NCBI GenBank assembly: GCA_024236095.1
Contig: JACKLD010000014.1
Span: 1-64,000, forward strand
DNA: 64,000 nt
Origin: Pseudomonadaceae bacterium
GTDB taxonomy: Bacteria; Pseudomonadota; Alphaproteobacteria; UBA2136; UBA6156
Reading direction: 5' to 3'
Shown here in pieces: positions 1-8,777 of the stretch. Below the pieces are notes generated by a model. That model searched no databases, was not told where the DNA came from, and worked only from the letters and a program-made list of their open reading frames with translations. Within the stretch, counting starts at the first letter, position 1. Every line of letters begins with the position of its first letter. Made by a program: the position numbers and the translations under genes.

Positions 1-2
1 AA

Positions 3-335
3 CACCTGCCCCCCGCTGCCCCCCTCTTTCCCTCGCGTATCCCCCCCCAACCGTCCCACAACCTCCCCCCTGCAACCTATAACCTAAAGCCCCTCACCCC
101 CCGCCAAGCCCAAGCCATCCTCAAATCCCTGCGCGAAACCTTGGGCCTCCCCGCCCATGCCACCCCCCACGCCTTACGCCACAGCTTTGCCACGCACCTG
201 CTGCATAACGGCGCCAACCTGCGCACCGTGCAAGAACTTTTGGGCCACAGCCAACTGGCCACCACCCAACGCTACCTCGCCGCCGACGCCACCCACCTCC
301 TCAAAGTTCACAAAAAATCCCACCCGCTAGGCTAA
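3..335 (+). CDS. xerC: Tyrosine recombinase XerC, C-terminal part (5' end outside window)
   Basis: C-terminal part of a Xer-type tyrosine recombinase, which resolves chromosome dimers at dif at the division site. The frame is open from base 3 and no start is visible, so the gene enters from the left. The 110 visible residues contain the catalytic HALRH box (HxxR), the LLGHSQ histidine and the nucleophilic tyrosine in TTQRYL, then a basic tail ending HPLG. The [15 protein letters not shown] pattern favours XerC over XerD. The first 30 or so residues are proline-rich and match Xer proteins poorly; they may be a lineage-specific linker. The domain is certain; the C versus D choice is an inference. 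Confidence 0.85.
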   Translation, partial: HLPPAAPLFPSRIPPQPSHNLPPATYNLKPLTPRQAQAILKSLRETLGLPAHATPHALRHSFATHLLHNGANLRTVQELLGHSQLATTQRYLAADATHLLKVHKKSHPLG

Positions 336-403
336 ATCGTATCCTTCAAACGGCTAACGACCCACCCGACCTCTCACGAAGCCTCCAGAGGGAGGGGGGC
401 TTA

Positions 404-495
404 GGGGGAGGGAGGTTCCCTCCCTCCCCCTTAACATCTTGGAGTGATGTTGGCCCAAAGGGCCAAGTTGCCGGGGCCGTAGGCCTCTAGGCAAC
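404..495. other. Series of four adjacent hairpins downstream of xerC
   Basis: This non-coding stretch contains four consecutive inverted repeats. The first is a perfect 12-bp GC stem (GGGGGAGGGAGG at 404-415 with its complement at 419-430). The second is AACATC/GATGTT (433-438 and 446-451). The third is TTGGCCC/GGGCCAA (450-456 and 460-466). The fourth is GTTGCC/GGCAAC (467-472 and 490-495). The first could end xerC transcription, but no T-run follows it. I recognise no known riboswitch or RNA family. The gap 336-734 holds this cluster and one dispersed repeat, and no gene that I can support. Confidence 0.45.
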
Positions 496-563
496 GGGGA
501 AAGCACCCACCAATCCACCACCGCTTACCTCAAGAAGCAACACCGACAACCTTTGCCATCCCC

Positions 564-719
564 ACGGCCCGCAGGGCCGTCATTCCAGCGCAGGCTGGAA
601 CCCAGAGCGACAGGCACCCAACCCCGCAACACCACCACCCATACCATATCCTCCCAAGTCATCCCGTTGAAGAACGGGATCCACGACCAACCTACAAACA
701 GGCCGCAAAGCCTTCCATC
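564..719. repeat. Dispersed intergenic palindromic repeat, family A, copy 1
   Basis: This region holds acggcccgcagggccgtcat, then a palindromic unit of the form cattccagcgcaggctggaa, a second unit around gtcatcccgttgaagaacgg, and the closing block ggccgcaaagccttccat. The opening and closing blocks recur at 4301-4370 and 25583-25652. A related unit lies inside ileS. It looks like a REP/RPE-like non-coding repeat. Confidence 0.7.
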
Positions 720-734
720 ACGGGCACCAGTCCG

Positions 735-1457
735 TCATGCCGCCCCCTTCGTGGGCAAGGCATCCATTGGGGCACAAATCAGACGCGCCACTTCATCCGC
801 CAAAAGCTGCATCGTATCAATAATCTTTATACGCGGATGGTGGGGAATAAGCGCCTGTAAGTCGGTACACGCCAACAAGACCATCTCAAGATTCTTTGCA
901 TCAAAATCTTCTATCACATCTATCAATTCCTGTCGTTGAAAGTTGCCATATTGTCCAGTTACGAGACCATAAATCATCTTGGCAAGTTTGGCCTGGTGAA
1001 ATTCCGACGGCATATGATAATCGACACCACGCTGTTCCAAAACCTTTTGGTAAAACTGGCTTTTCAAAGTAATTCCTGTCGCAATCAATCCGACACTGCG
1101 AAGGCCATGCTTTTCTACAAAATCCGCTGCAACATTCACAACACTTACAAATGGAACAGAAATCGCCGCCTGAATATCCCCCGCAAACTTATGCAGCGTA
1201 TTGCACGGCATCACAACAAAGTCGGCTCCCGCATGCTCAAGTTGAACCGCTGATTCAACTAGAAACCCCAGACAGTCCTCAACATTTTTGGCATGTAATA
1301 ACGCATTTTCCTCAACATCATAAGGAATCGGAACACTCCGGATAAGAATATCCGGACGATGCGTCCGCTCTATTCTTTGGCACTGACTGACAATATTCAA
1401 ATAGAAATGCGCCGTCGTTTCAGGCCCAAGCCCACCAATAATACCAACTTTTCTCAT
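735..1457 (-). CDS. Aspartate/glutamate racemase family protein
   Basis: Cytosolic, cofactor-independent amino-acid racemase of the Asp/Glu racemase superfamily (RacX/YgeA type), 240 residues, the usual length. The N-terminus MRKVGIIGGLGPETT is the family signature. The two catalytic cysteines are visible: C85 in MPCNTLH and C197 in LACTDL. In most relatives the second motif reads GCTE; here Asp replaces Glu, which may change substrate preference. GC content is about 47% by hand count on two lines, clearly lower than the flanking genes, which suggests horizontal acquisition. It is convergent with xerC and lies 20 bp downstream of obg on the same strand. The true substrate (Asp, Glu or another amino acid) cannot be read from the sequence. 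Confidence 0.85.
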   Translation of the reverse strand: MRKVGIIGGLGPETTAHFYLNIVSQCQRIERTHRPDILIRSVPIPYDVEENALLHAKNVEDCLGFLVESAVQLEHAGADFVVMPCNTLHKFAGDIQAAISVPFVSVVNVAADFVEKHGLRSVGLIATGITLKSQFYQKVLEQRGVDYHMPSEFHQAKLAKMIYGLVTGQYGNFQRQELIDVIEDFDAKNLEMVLLACTDLQALIPHHPRIKIIDTMQLLADEVARLICAPMDALPTKGAA

Positions 1458-1477
1458 TTCGTCTCAACTTTCCTTTT

Positions 1478-2485
<1,008 letters not shown>

Positions 2486-2499
2486 CTACCGATAACTCT

Positions 2500-2528
2500 T
2501 TCAAAAGTAAAGCGCCCAAAGGGCGCCT
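2500..2528 (-). terminator. Rho-independent terminator between rpmA and obgE
   Basis: Read on the minus strand, an AGGCGCCC/GGGCGCT stem with a TTT loop is followed by TTACTTTT. It lies only 24 bases from the obgE start codon. It should end rplU-rpmA transcription, or act as an attenuator that sets how much reads into obgE. Confidence 0.6.
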
Positions 2529-2587
2529 ACTACCACACCCACATCTAACTACTGAAAGCCGTTCCCAAATTCGCTAGCCGGAAGCGA

Positions 2588-2667
2588 AAACGGGTTTTGG
2601 CGAGAACCGTACCGCAAGTGTACATGTTTGGTACATGCGGAACGGAACGTGCAGACAAAACCCGTTT
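2588..2667. other. Large nested inverted repeat in the rpmA-obgE intergenic region
   Basis: Outer arms AAACGGGTTTTG (2588-2599) and CAAAACCCGTTT (2656-2667) are perfect complements over 12 bp. Inside them CCGTACCGCA pairs with TGCGGAACGG with one mismatch, and TGTAC pairs with GTACA around a small loop. The whole would fold into a hairpin of about 80 nt in the mRNA between rpmA and the terminator. It resembles no family I can name. Confidence 0.6.
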
Positions 2668-2700
2668 GCAGACCCGACTAGTAGAATTTAGGAATGGCTT

Positions 2701-2952
2701 TTACGCATCCACATGCACAAAGGTACGGTTCTTGTACCCTTTGCTGAAGCTCACCTTGCCATCAACCAGCGCATACAGCGTGTGGTCGCGGCCCATGCCG
2801 ACGTTACGGCCGGGGTGCTTGGCGGTCCCGCGCTGACGCACGATGATGTTGCCCGCGTTCACATCTTGGCTGCCGAATTTCTTCACGCCCAAACGCTTGC
2901 TTTCGCTGTCGCGACCGTTCTTACTGGAACCACCGGCTTTCTTCTGTGCCAT
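2701..2952 (-). CDS. rpmA: 50S ribosomal protein L27
   Basis: Large-subunit protein L27, whose N-terminus reaches the peptidyl-transferase centre. The 83 residues begin [16 protein letters not shown] and contain the family core [15 protein letters not shown]. The length is normal. It lies 26 bp downstream of rplU in the same transcript and upstream of obgE, the arrangement found in most bacteria. A strong hairpin and a terminator follow it. Confidence 0.98.
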   Translation of the reverse strand: MAQKKAGGSSKNGRDSESKRLGVKKFGSQDVNAGNIIVRQRGTAKHPGRNVGMGRDHTLYALVDGKVSFSKGYKNRTFVHVDA

Positions 2953-2978
2953 GACGTTACCCTTTCGTTACAAATCTG

Positions 2979-3290
2979 TTACTTGGCATTGATGCCGGTA
3001 ATTTTCAACACCGTCTGTTCCTGACGATGACCCTTGGTGCGGCGGTAGTTCTGGCGGCGCTTCATTTTGAAGATGATCACCTTCTTGCCGCGCTTGTGTT
3101 CCACCACTTCGGCCGAGACACTGGCACCACCCACCAACGGGGTGCCCACGGTCATCTTGTCGCCGTCGGCCAGCAGCAATACGTCCAGCTTCACGGTGCT
3201 GCCCACATCGCCGTGCACACGGTCGGCCACAATCACGTCGCCCTTGGCCACTTTCAGTTGCTGGCCGCTGCATTTCACAATCGCGTACAT
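2979..3290 (-). CDS. rplU: 50S ribosomal protein L21
   Basis: Large-subunit protein L21, which binds 23S rRNA. I use the ATG at 3290 (MYAIVKCSGQQLKV), giving the standard 103 residues. An AAGAGGCGACC Shine-Dalgarno region lies directly upstream, and longer upstream frames are not conserved in L21. The C-terminal FKMKRRQNYRRTKGHRQ is the RNA-binding signature. It is first in rplU-rpmA(-obgE). The 171-bp gap to the divergent DUF2059 gene must hold its promoter. Confidence 0.97.
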   Translation of the reverse strand: MYAIVKCSGQQLKVAKGDVIVADRVHGDVGSTVKLDVLLLADGDKMTVGTPLVGGASVSAEVVEHKRGKKVIIFKMKRRQNYRRTKGHRQEQTVLKITGINAK

Positions 3291-3461
3291 GGTCGCCTCT
3301 TTCATTTCAATCGGTTGCGGCAGGAAGGGCCGTATCACAGCCCACCCGCCTGCCCATTTGCAGGGCATGGTTGTGGCCCCTCATACCCACTCCCCACCCC
3401 GTTGTCAACGGCAAAACCACAAAACCCTTGCCCCCCACCTGCCGTCCCGTAAAGTACCCCC

Positions 3462-3953
3462 ATGCACCCGCGCCTTGCCTTGCTGCTTGCCCTGCTGCCG
3501 TTGGCCGCCCATGCCCTTACGGTCGACGGCATTCCCATCAGCCGCAACGTCGAGGCCATGGCCCGCGAGGTCATCACCGCCCTCAGCCCCAAAGACGCCC
3601 TGCTGGCGGGCGACACCCCGCTGGCCGGCCATCCCTACTTCCAGCAGCTTGTCCGCAAGGTAGATTTCAACAAGGTGCACGAAGAAGCCACAGTCGAGCT
3701 GTTGCGCCTGTTCACGCCAGATGAGATCCAGGCCCTCCACACCTTCCAGAACTCGCCCGAGGGCCGCAGTATCCAGGCCAAGATGCCCGGCTTCCAGAAA
3801 ATCATCGGCAGCCTCATCCACAACCACCTCAAGGCGGCGCTGGATAACCAGTTCGGCAGCCTCCAACAGCCTGCCGCCACCTCTGCCCCGCAAGGCAGCG
3901 GCGGCTCGCCCGTCGCCCCGCCCCAAGGCACCGGCGGCAGCCCCATCCGCTGA
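3462..3953 (+). CDS. DUF2059-type exported protein
   Basis: Predicted secreted or periplasmic protein of 163 residues. Residues 1-18 form a signal peptide (MHPRLALLLALLPLAAHA). The central part, with LLRLFTPDEIQALHTFQNS followed by PEGRSIQAKMPGF, matches the DUF2059 pattern (FTxxEl, F-SPxG, K-P). No catalytic motif is visible and the family has no settled function. The C-terminal 30 residues are a low-complexity tail with two near-copies of PQGxGGSP. It is divergent from rplU. Confidence 0.75.
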   Translation: MHPRLALLLALLPLAAHALTVDGIPISRNVEAMAREVITALSPKDALLAGDTPLAGHPYFQQLVRKVDFNKVHEEATVELLRLFTPDEIQALHTFQNSPEGRSIQAKMPGFQKIIGSLIHNHLKAALDNQFGSLQQPAATSAPQGSGGSPVAPPQGTGGSPIR

Positions 3954-4026
3954 CCCGTCAGCCGCTTGTCAGACAAATCACCCCCACATCCCATAAACTC
4001 CCGAACAACAGGGAGTACCAACAAGA

Positions 4027-4278
4027 ATGCTGCGTCTCATCGGTCTGGCCGTGGTGGTGGGCGGGGGCTTGTACGCCGCCAACGCACTGGGCATCTACAC
4101 CCCGTCGATCCTCAAAGACGTGGACAACGCCGCCAAACTGGAGGCCACCGGCCATAACTGGCTACAAAACGCCAAACAGTGGATGGAAAAGGCCAGTGAG
4201 AAAGGCGGCCTCTCAGCCAACCTGCCCGCCTCATCCTCCCGCTTCACCGACCGCGTGAGCGCCAAACACGCCAGCTAA
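4027..4278 (+). CDS. Small membrane-anchored hypothetical protein
   Basis: An 83-residue protein that I do not recognise. Residues 2-24 (LRLIGLAVVVGGGLYAANAL) form one hydrophobic segment, probably a membrane anchor. The rest is polar and looks helical (WLQNAKQWMEKASEKG), ending in a Ser-rich tail. GGGAG lies about 11 bases before the ATG. It is 73 bp downstream of the DUF2059 gene and may share its transcript. A family-A repeat follows it. Confidence 0.6.
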   Translation: MLRLIGLAVVVGGGLYAANALGIYTPSILKDVDNAAKLEATGHNWLQNAKQWMEKASEKGGLSANLPASSSRFTDRVSAKHAS

Positions 4279-4300
4279 CGCCGTTGATCGGCACCAACGC

Positions 4301-4370
4301 ACGGCCCGCAGGGCCGTCATGCCCTCGCAGGCGGGTATCCACGTTACAAATCGGGCCGCAGGCCTTCCAT
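4301..4370. repeat. Dispersed intergenic palindromic repeat, family A, copy 2
   Basis: A 70-bp copy running from acggcccgcagggccgtcat through gcaggcgggtatccacgtta to gggccgcaggccttccat. It is nearly identical in layout to the copy at 25583-25652. It lies between two convergent genes, where it cannot disturb a promoter. Confidence 0.75.
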
Positions 4371-4404
4371 GTCCCGAACATACCGACATCGCACATTCAA
4401 ACAG

Positions 4405-5361
4405 CTATTTAGTTTTAACCCGATACACCTTCCGACCCTTCGGCTCATGGTAAATACGCACCAGCAATTCGCCCAGCAAGCCCATGCCCACCAGCTGCAC
4501 GCCCATGATCATCAGCATCACGGAAAGCAATAACAACGGTCGCCCGCCAATGCTGGCCCCCGTCAGCTTGATGGCGGTCAAATACACCCCGCCCACAAAC
4601 CCCGACAAAAAGCTCACCATCCCCGCGTAGCCGAAGGCATGCAGCGGACGGTGCAAAAACTTCTGGAAGAAAAACACCTGCAACAAGTCCAAAACCACCC
4701 TGAACGTCCGGTCAATCCCATACTTGCTGGCGCCGAATTGGCGGGCATGGTGGCTCACTTCCATCTCCACCACCTTGGCGCCGCCTTGCGCCGCAATGGC
4801 CGGAATGAACCGGTGCAACTCGCCGTAAATATGCAAATCCTCCAACACTTCGGCTTTGTAAGCCTTCAGGCTGCAGCCATAGTCATGGATGCGCACCCCC
4901 GTCACCTTGCCAATCAGGCGGTTGGCAATTTTGCTGGGAAAGTTGCGCCACAGCGCGTGGTCTTTGCGCTTTTTGCGCCAACCGGAAACAATGTCCGCGC
5001 CCGTCTTTTCCATCTCCGCCAACATCGCGGGGATATCCGCCGGATCGTTCTGCAAATCACCGTCAATGGTCACCACCACCGCACCACGGGCATGGTCAAA
5101 CCCCGCCTGCATGGCTGCCGTCTGGCCGAAGTTCCGCCGGAAATACACCGGCATCAACTCTGGGTGTTTCTTGGCCAATTGGGCCAGTTTGGCCGCCGTG
5201 GCATCGCGGCTGCCATCATCCACCGCCACCAACTCCCAGGCAATCTTGTGCGCCTTGGCGTAGGGGCGCATCACCCTGGCCACCGCCTCCACCAACCGCG
5301 CCACGTTGTCTTCCTCGTTGTAGAGGGGCACAACCACTGAAATATCCGTCTTTTTTTCCAT
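4405..5361 (-). CDS. Polyprenyl-phosphate glycosyltransferase, GT2 family
   Basis: Membrane-bound glycosyltransferase of the DPM1/ArnC type that loads a sugar from a nucleotide donor onto undecaprenyl phosphate at the cytoplasmic face. Residues 5-230 form the GT-A domain, with the start VVPLYNEEDNV, nucleotide-binding AVDDGSRD, the metal-site region TIDGDLQNDP and the acceptor-side QFGASKYG. Two hydrophobic helices at about 240-300 anchor it. The length of 318 is typical. It is divergent from a small gene at 5425. The ArnT-like transferase at 11352 is a plausible user of its product. Sugar identity is unknown. Confidence 0.88.
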   Translation of the reverse strand: MEKKTDISVVVPLYNEEDNVARLVEAVARVMRPYAKAHKIAWELVAVDDGSRDATAAKLAQLAKKHPELMPVYFRRNFGQTAAMQAGFDHARGAVVVTIDGDLQNDPADIPAMLAEMEKTGADIVSGWRKKRKDHALWRNFPSKIANRLIGKVTGVRIHDYGCSLKAYKAEVLEDLHIYGELHRFIPAIAAQGGAKVVEMEVSHHARQFGASKYGIDRTFRVVLDLLQVFFFQKFLHRPLHAFGYAGMVSFLSGFVGGVYLTAIKLTGASIGGRPLLLLSVMLMIMGVQLVGMGLLGELLVRIYHEPKGRKVYRVKTK

Positions 5362-5424
5362 ACCGCTATATCACCGATACCCCCGCCCCTTGTCAAACCC
5401 GCAAAACACCTTATAACACCCACC

Positions 5425-5751
5425 ATGAGCAAACTCCGCGCCCGCTACGAAGCCGTCACACAAGCCATCATCGACAACACCCCGCCAGACGAACTGGCCA
5501 AGCAGCTTGGCATTTCCGAGAACCAGGCCAAACAGCTCATCCGCAACAAGCTCAACAGCGGCTATATTGGTGATATCATCAAATCTAATTACACGCACGA
5601 CACCGCCATCAAAGGCCTCACCCGCCAAAACATCCGTTCAGCCCAAGGCCAACACCTCGCCGCCAAAAGTTCCCCGCCATCCCTTTCCACCGTGCTGGAT
5701 AACTGGCTGCGCCGCCCCATCAGCAACGATGATCGCAACAGCGACCGCTAA
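5425..5751 (+). CDS. Hypothetical protein with possible helix-turn-helix
   Basis: A 108-residue protein without a recognised family. Residues 18-47 (PPDELAKQLGISENQAKQLI) read like a helix-turn-helix, with the LGIS turn typical of that motif. The rest is polar. It has no clear Shine-Dalgarno sequence. Its 3' end overlaps the convergent lpxK gene by 32 bp. Amino-acid composition and codon use look real rather than shadow-like, but the missing ribosome site keeps confidence moderate. Confidence 0.45.
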   Translation: MSKLRARYEAVTQAIIDNTPPDELAKQLGISENQAKQLIRNKLNSGYIGDIIKSNYTHDTAIKGLTRQNIRSAQGQHLAAKSSPPSLSTVLDNWLRRPISNDDRNSDR

Positions 5752-6712
5752 CCGCCACCCGCGCCTCCAAACACGCCAGCAACTCGTTAACATCCGCCCC
5801 GCCCACCACCAGCGGCACCGCTATCGCACCAAATCCGTCCGGCAGCTTTACCGCATCCTTTTCGGTACATGCCAATGTAGCGCCTTGCCGTGCGGCATCT
5901 GCCCGCAGCATCTGCAAATCCGCCTTGCCAAACCGGTGATGGTCGCCAAACCCATGTTCCGCCACCACCTGCAACCCGGCGGCCCGCAAGGCGTCAAAAA
6001 ACCGCTGCGGACGCGCAATCGCCGCAAACGCCACCAACGGTTTGCCTTCCAGCCGCTTCACCGTGTCGGCACACAAGGCCGGGGCCAAACAGAATGTCGG
6101 AACATCGGGCAACACCGGCGGCATGTCGGCCATCGCCACCACCACATCCGCACGGCACGCCGCTACCGGCGGCTCACGCAACGGCCCCGCCGGAACCACC
6201 CTGCCGTTGCCAAACCCGCCACCTCCCACCGCCAACACGTTCACCGTGCGTGGAATATCCAACCGCTGGAATCCATCATCCAGCACCACCAGCGTGGCCC
6301 CTGCCGCCTCCGCCGCCTGCACCGTGGCGGGCTTGGAAGAGCCACTCCACACCGCACAGTCCGGCAACCGCTTGGCCAACAGCTTGGCTTCGTCCCCCAC
6401 CTCGGCCGCCGTGTGCGCCGCCGTCACCCGAGTGGGCACAACCACCCGCCCGCCGCTGCCGCAGGCCACCACCGCCACTCGGTAACCTTTACGGGAAAAA
6501 TGGGCGGCTATCAGCATGGTCAACGGCGTCTTGCCACTGCCACCCACCGTCAGGTTGCCAACACTGACAAGCGGAACACCCATCACAACCGGCCGTGCCG
6601 CCCGCCGCGCCAGCACCCGCGCACTCACCGCACAATACACCCACGCCAAGGGTGCCAACACACGGCTTTGCCATGTCAGCGCGGGCTCGTACCAAAAGGC
6701 GGGGGCATCCAT
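5720..6712 (-). CDS. lpxK: Tetraacyldisaccharide 4'-kinase
   Basis: LpxK phosphorylates the 4' position of the tetraacyldisaccharide precursor to give lipid IVA, at the inner face of the inner membrane. The 330 residues start MDAPAFWYEP, with a hydrophobic N-terminal helix. The P-loop VGNLTVGGSGKTP is the family hallmark, followed by DDGFQ and GPLREP. I chose the ATG at 6712, ten bases after the waaA stop; the longer upstream frame lies inside waaA. It is last in msbA-(Cys-rich)-waaA-lpxK. Confidence 0.95.
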   Translation of the reverse strand: MDAPAFWYEPALTWQSRVLAPLAWVYCAVSARVLARRAARPVVMGVPLVSVGNLTVGGSGKTPLTMLIAAHFSRKGYRVAVVACGSGGRVVVPTRVTAAHTAAEVGDEAKLLAKRLPDCAVWSGSSKPATVQAAEAAGATLVVLDDGFQRLDIPRTVNVLAVGGGGFGNGRVVPAGPLREPPVAACRADVVVAMADMPPVLPDVPTFCLAPALCADTVKRLEGKPLVAFAAIARPQRFFDALRAAGLQVVAEHGFGDHHRFGKADLQMLRADAARQGATLACTEKDAVKLPDGFGAIAVPLVVGGADVNELLACLEARVAVSGRCCDHRC

Positions 6713-6722
6713 GACAGCAACT

Positions 6723-8021
6723 TTAGGCGATAGAAACCGTTTCGGCCAGCGGCAGTTTTTCGGCAATTGCCAGCGCGGCGGTTTTCGACGAACCGGAGAG
6801 CAGCGGCAACGTGGTGGCAATCTTGCTGCGTGCGGCCTTGGCCAGTTCCGGCTTGGTCAGCAGTCCCAGCACATGCTGGGTCAGCGCCGCCATGTCGGGG
6901 GCAATAAACACCAGCTGATGGTTGGTCAACGGCGGCATCATGTCCTGGAAGTTGAACATGTGCGGCCCGGTGGCGGTTGGCACGCCCAGACGTAACGGCT
7001 CCAACGGGTTGTGTCCGCCATGGGGCACCAAGCTTCCCCCCACAATCGCCACGTCGGCCAGACGGTACCATAGCCCCAGCTCTCCCAACGTATCGGCCAG
7101 ATAAATATCCGTGTGGCGCTGCCCGCCGCTATGCGGCACTTCGCCGGTGCCACGCCGGTGCACCGCGCGGGTATAGCGCTGCAAGGCGTTCATCGCCGCC
7201 GTGCCCCGGTGCGGATGCCGCGGCACGATAATCGTCAACACCTCCGGCACCTGCTGCTTCAGTGCCATATGCAGCTTGGCCGCCATCTCCTCTTCACCGG
7301 GGTGGGTGCTGGCCACCACCACGGTCGGGCGGCTACCAATCAAGGCACGGAATTTCTCCAGCAACGCCTCGTCCGCCGCCAGCGGCGCGGCATCAAACTT
7401 CAGGTTGCCACCCACGGTGATGTTCGAAGCGCCCAAATGCCGCAACCGCTTGGCATCATCATCGCGCTGGGCGATCACGTGCAGGTAGCGCGCCAAGCGC
7501 GGCCTGAAAAACCACGCCCACTTCTGGTACTGCGGCCACGAACGGTCGGAAATACGGCCGTTCAACAACATCGGATTGGGCGCCGCTGCCAGCAGCTCGG
7601 GCCAAAACTCGCTTTCCACGAACACGCTCAGGTTGGGCTGCCAATGGTTCACAAAGCGCCGCACGAACAAACCCACGTCCAGCGGCACATACCGGCACAC
7701 CACCGCCCCGTGTCCCGCCAGCGCCGGCGCGGTCTTTTCCAACATGCGCATGCCGGTACGGGTGCCGGTGGTCAGCAACAGGTGCACGTCCGGGCGCAAC
7801 GCCCGCAACTGGTGCAACACCGGCAACAAACTTACCACCTCGCCCACACTGGCCCCGTGCAACCATACCAGCGGCCCCGCCGGACGCGCCACATCGCTTT
7901 TGCCGCGCCGCTCGGCAAAACGGGCCGAATCCTCGCGCCCCACCAGCAACCGGTACGCCATCAGCAGCACCAACAGCGGGCTCAGCAGCACTTGGGCAAG
8001 ACGGTAAAGCAGCAGACTCAT
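6723..8021 (-). CDS. waaA: 3-deoxy-D-manno-octulosonic acid (Kdo) transferase
   Basis: Adds Kdo from CMP-Kdo to lipid IVA, at the cytoplasmic face of the inner membrane. It has 432 residues, the standard length, starting MSLLLYRLAQVLL with a hydrophobic anchor. The N-terminal GT-B half contains LVWLHGASVGEV and VFVESEFWPELL; the C-terminal half has the nucleotide-sugar region IVGGSLVPHGGHNPLEP. I use the ATG at 8021 because the upstream in-frame extension is not conserved. It sits between a Cys-rich membrane protein and lpxK, where many alphaproteobacteria carry a DUF374 acyltransferase upstream. Mono- versus bifunctional Kdo addition cannot be told. Confidence 0.96.
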   Translation of the reverse strand: MSLLLYRLAQVLLSPLLVLLMAYRLLVGREDSARFAERRGKSDVARPAGPLVWLHGASVGEVVSLLPVLHQLRALRPDVHLLLTTGTRTGMRMLEKTAPALAGHGAVVCRYVPLDVGLFVRRFVNHWQPNLSVFVESEFWPELLAAAPNPMLLNGRISDRSWPQYQKWAWFFRPRLARYLHVIAQRDDDAKRLRHLGASNITVGGNLKFDAAPLAADEALLEKFRALIGSRPTVVVASTHPGEEEMAAKLHMALKQQVPEVLTIIVPRHPHRGTAAMNALQRYTRAVHRRGTGEVPHSGGQRHTDIYLADTLGELGLWYRLADVAIVGGSLVPHGGHNPLEPLRLGVPTATGPHMFNFQDMMPPLTNHQLVFIAPDMAALTQHVLGLLTKPELAKAARSKIATTLPLLSGSSKTAALAIAEKLPLAETVSIA

Positions 8022-8082
8022 GTCGGGCCAACCTAGCACAAAGCGAAAGCCGCCAGTGGCGGCCTCCGCACGGTTTATGCGT

Positions 8083-8712
8083 CTATTTTTGGCACGAACC
8101 GCCGCAACAACCGCCCTTATACGCTTCGGCATAATGCAGTGTCACCGCAACAATCAGCCCAACCAGCGCGCCTTGCAGCACGTAGCCCAACGCCCACATC
8201 TGCAAGATATCGGCAGGAATCGGCTGCACCGCGTAGGTCGTCATGGTAGCGGCTGCCAGCGGCAAAGCCAGCAACACCCCGTGTTTGATGCCCTTGACAA
8301 TCCCGGACGGCAGCAGCATCAGCAAGGTGGTGTAGGCAAAGGCCACCACCACCTGCGTCAGGGTGAAGTAGTAGGTCAAGCCGCGCATTTCGGCCTCGCC
8401 GCGCCACAGGTAGCTGGTCTCCAGATAACGGTCCATCAGCAGACGGCCATGCCACAGCCAGTCAAAGCCCATCACCGCGCCAATCGCCAAAATCAGCCCC
8501 ACCCAAAACCGCTTTTTAAAGAACAAAGGCAGAATGTGGCACCCACACACTGTACATGCGCTGCCGCAACTGCCGCCGCAACAATCTTCCGGCGCCTTGC
8601 CTTGGCAACAATAGCCATCCACGCCGCACACGCCCTTTTCCATCGCGGGCAGCGGCTTGGGAGTAATCTTCTTCGGGGCGGGCTTTTTCTTGGCGGGCTT
8701 GCGGGTAGCCAT
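8083..8712 (-). CDS. Cysteine-rich membrane protein of unknown function
   Basis: A 209-residue protein that I do not recognise. The N-terminus (residues 1-24) is rich in Lys, Pro and Ala. A cysteine cluster follows with nine Cys between residues 29 and 58 (CGVDGYCC, DCCGGSCGSACTVCGC). Three to four hydrophobic segments span about 62-195, and the C-terminus ends GGCCGGSCQK with three more Cys. The spacing suggests metal or iron-sulfur binding, or disulfides, on both ends of a membrane protein; that is inference. It lies 61 bp upstream of waaA and 65 bp downstream of msbA in one operon. Confidence 0.75.
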   Translation of the reverse strand: MATRKPAKKKPAPKKITPKPLPAMEKGVCGVDGYCCQGKAPEDCCGGSCGSACTVCGCHILPLFFKKRFWVGLILAIGAVMGFDWLWHGRLLMDRYLETSYLWRGEAEMRGLTYYFTLTQVVVAFAYTTLLMLLPSGIVKGIKHGVLLALPLAAATMTTYAVQPIPADILQMWALGYVLQGALVGLIVAVTLHYAEAYKGGCCGGSCQK

Positions 8713-8777
8713 GGGCGTTCTCCTTGTTGGTTGGAGAGCACTATACCAGACACTCCTGCCTCGGGGGAAGGCCCTTG

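Noticed and set aside
5507..6733. 408-codon plus-strand frame
   Set aside because: It is antisense to lpxK, which has a full P-loop kinase signature and operon context.
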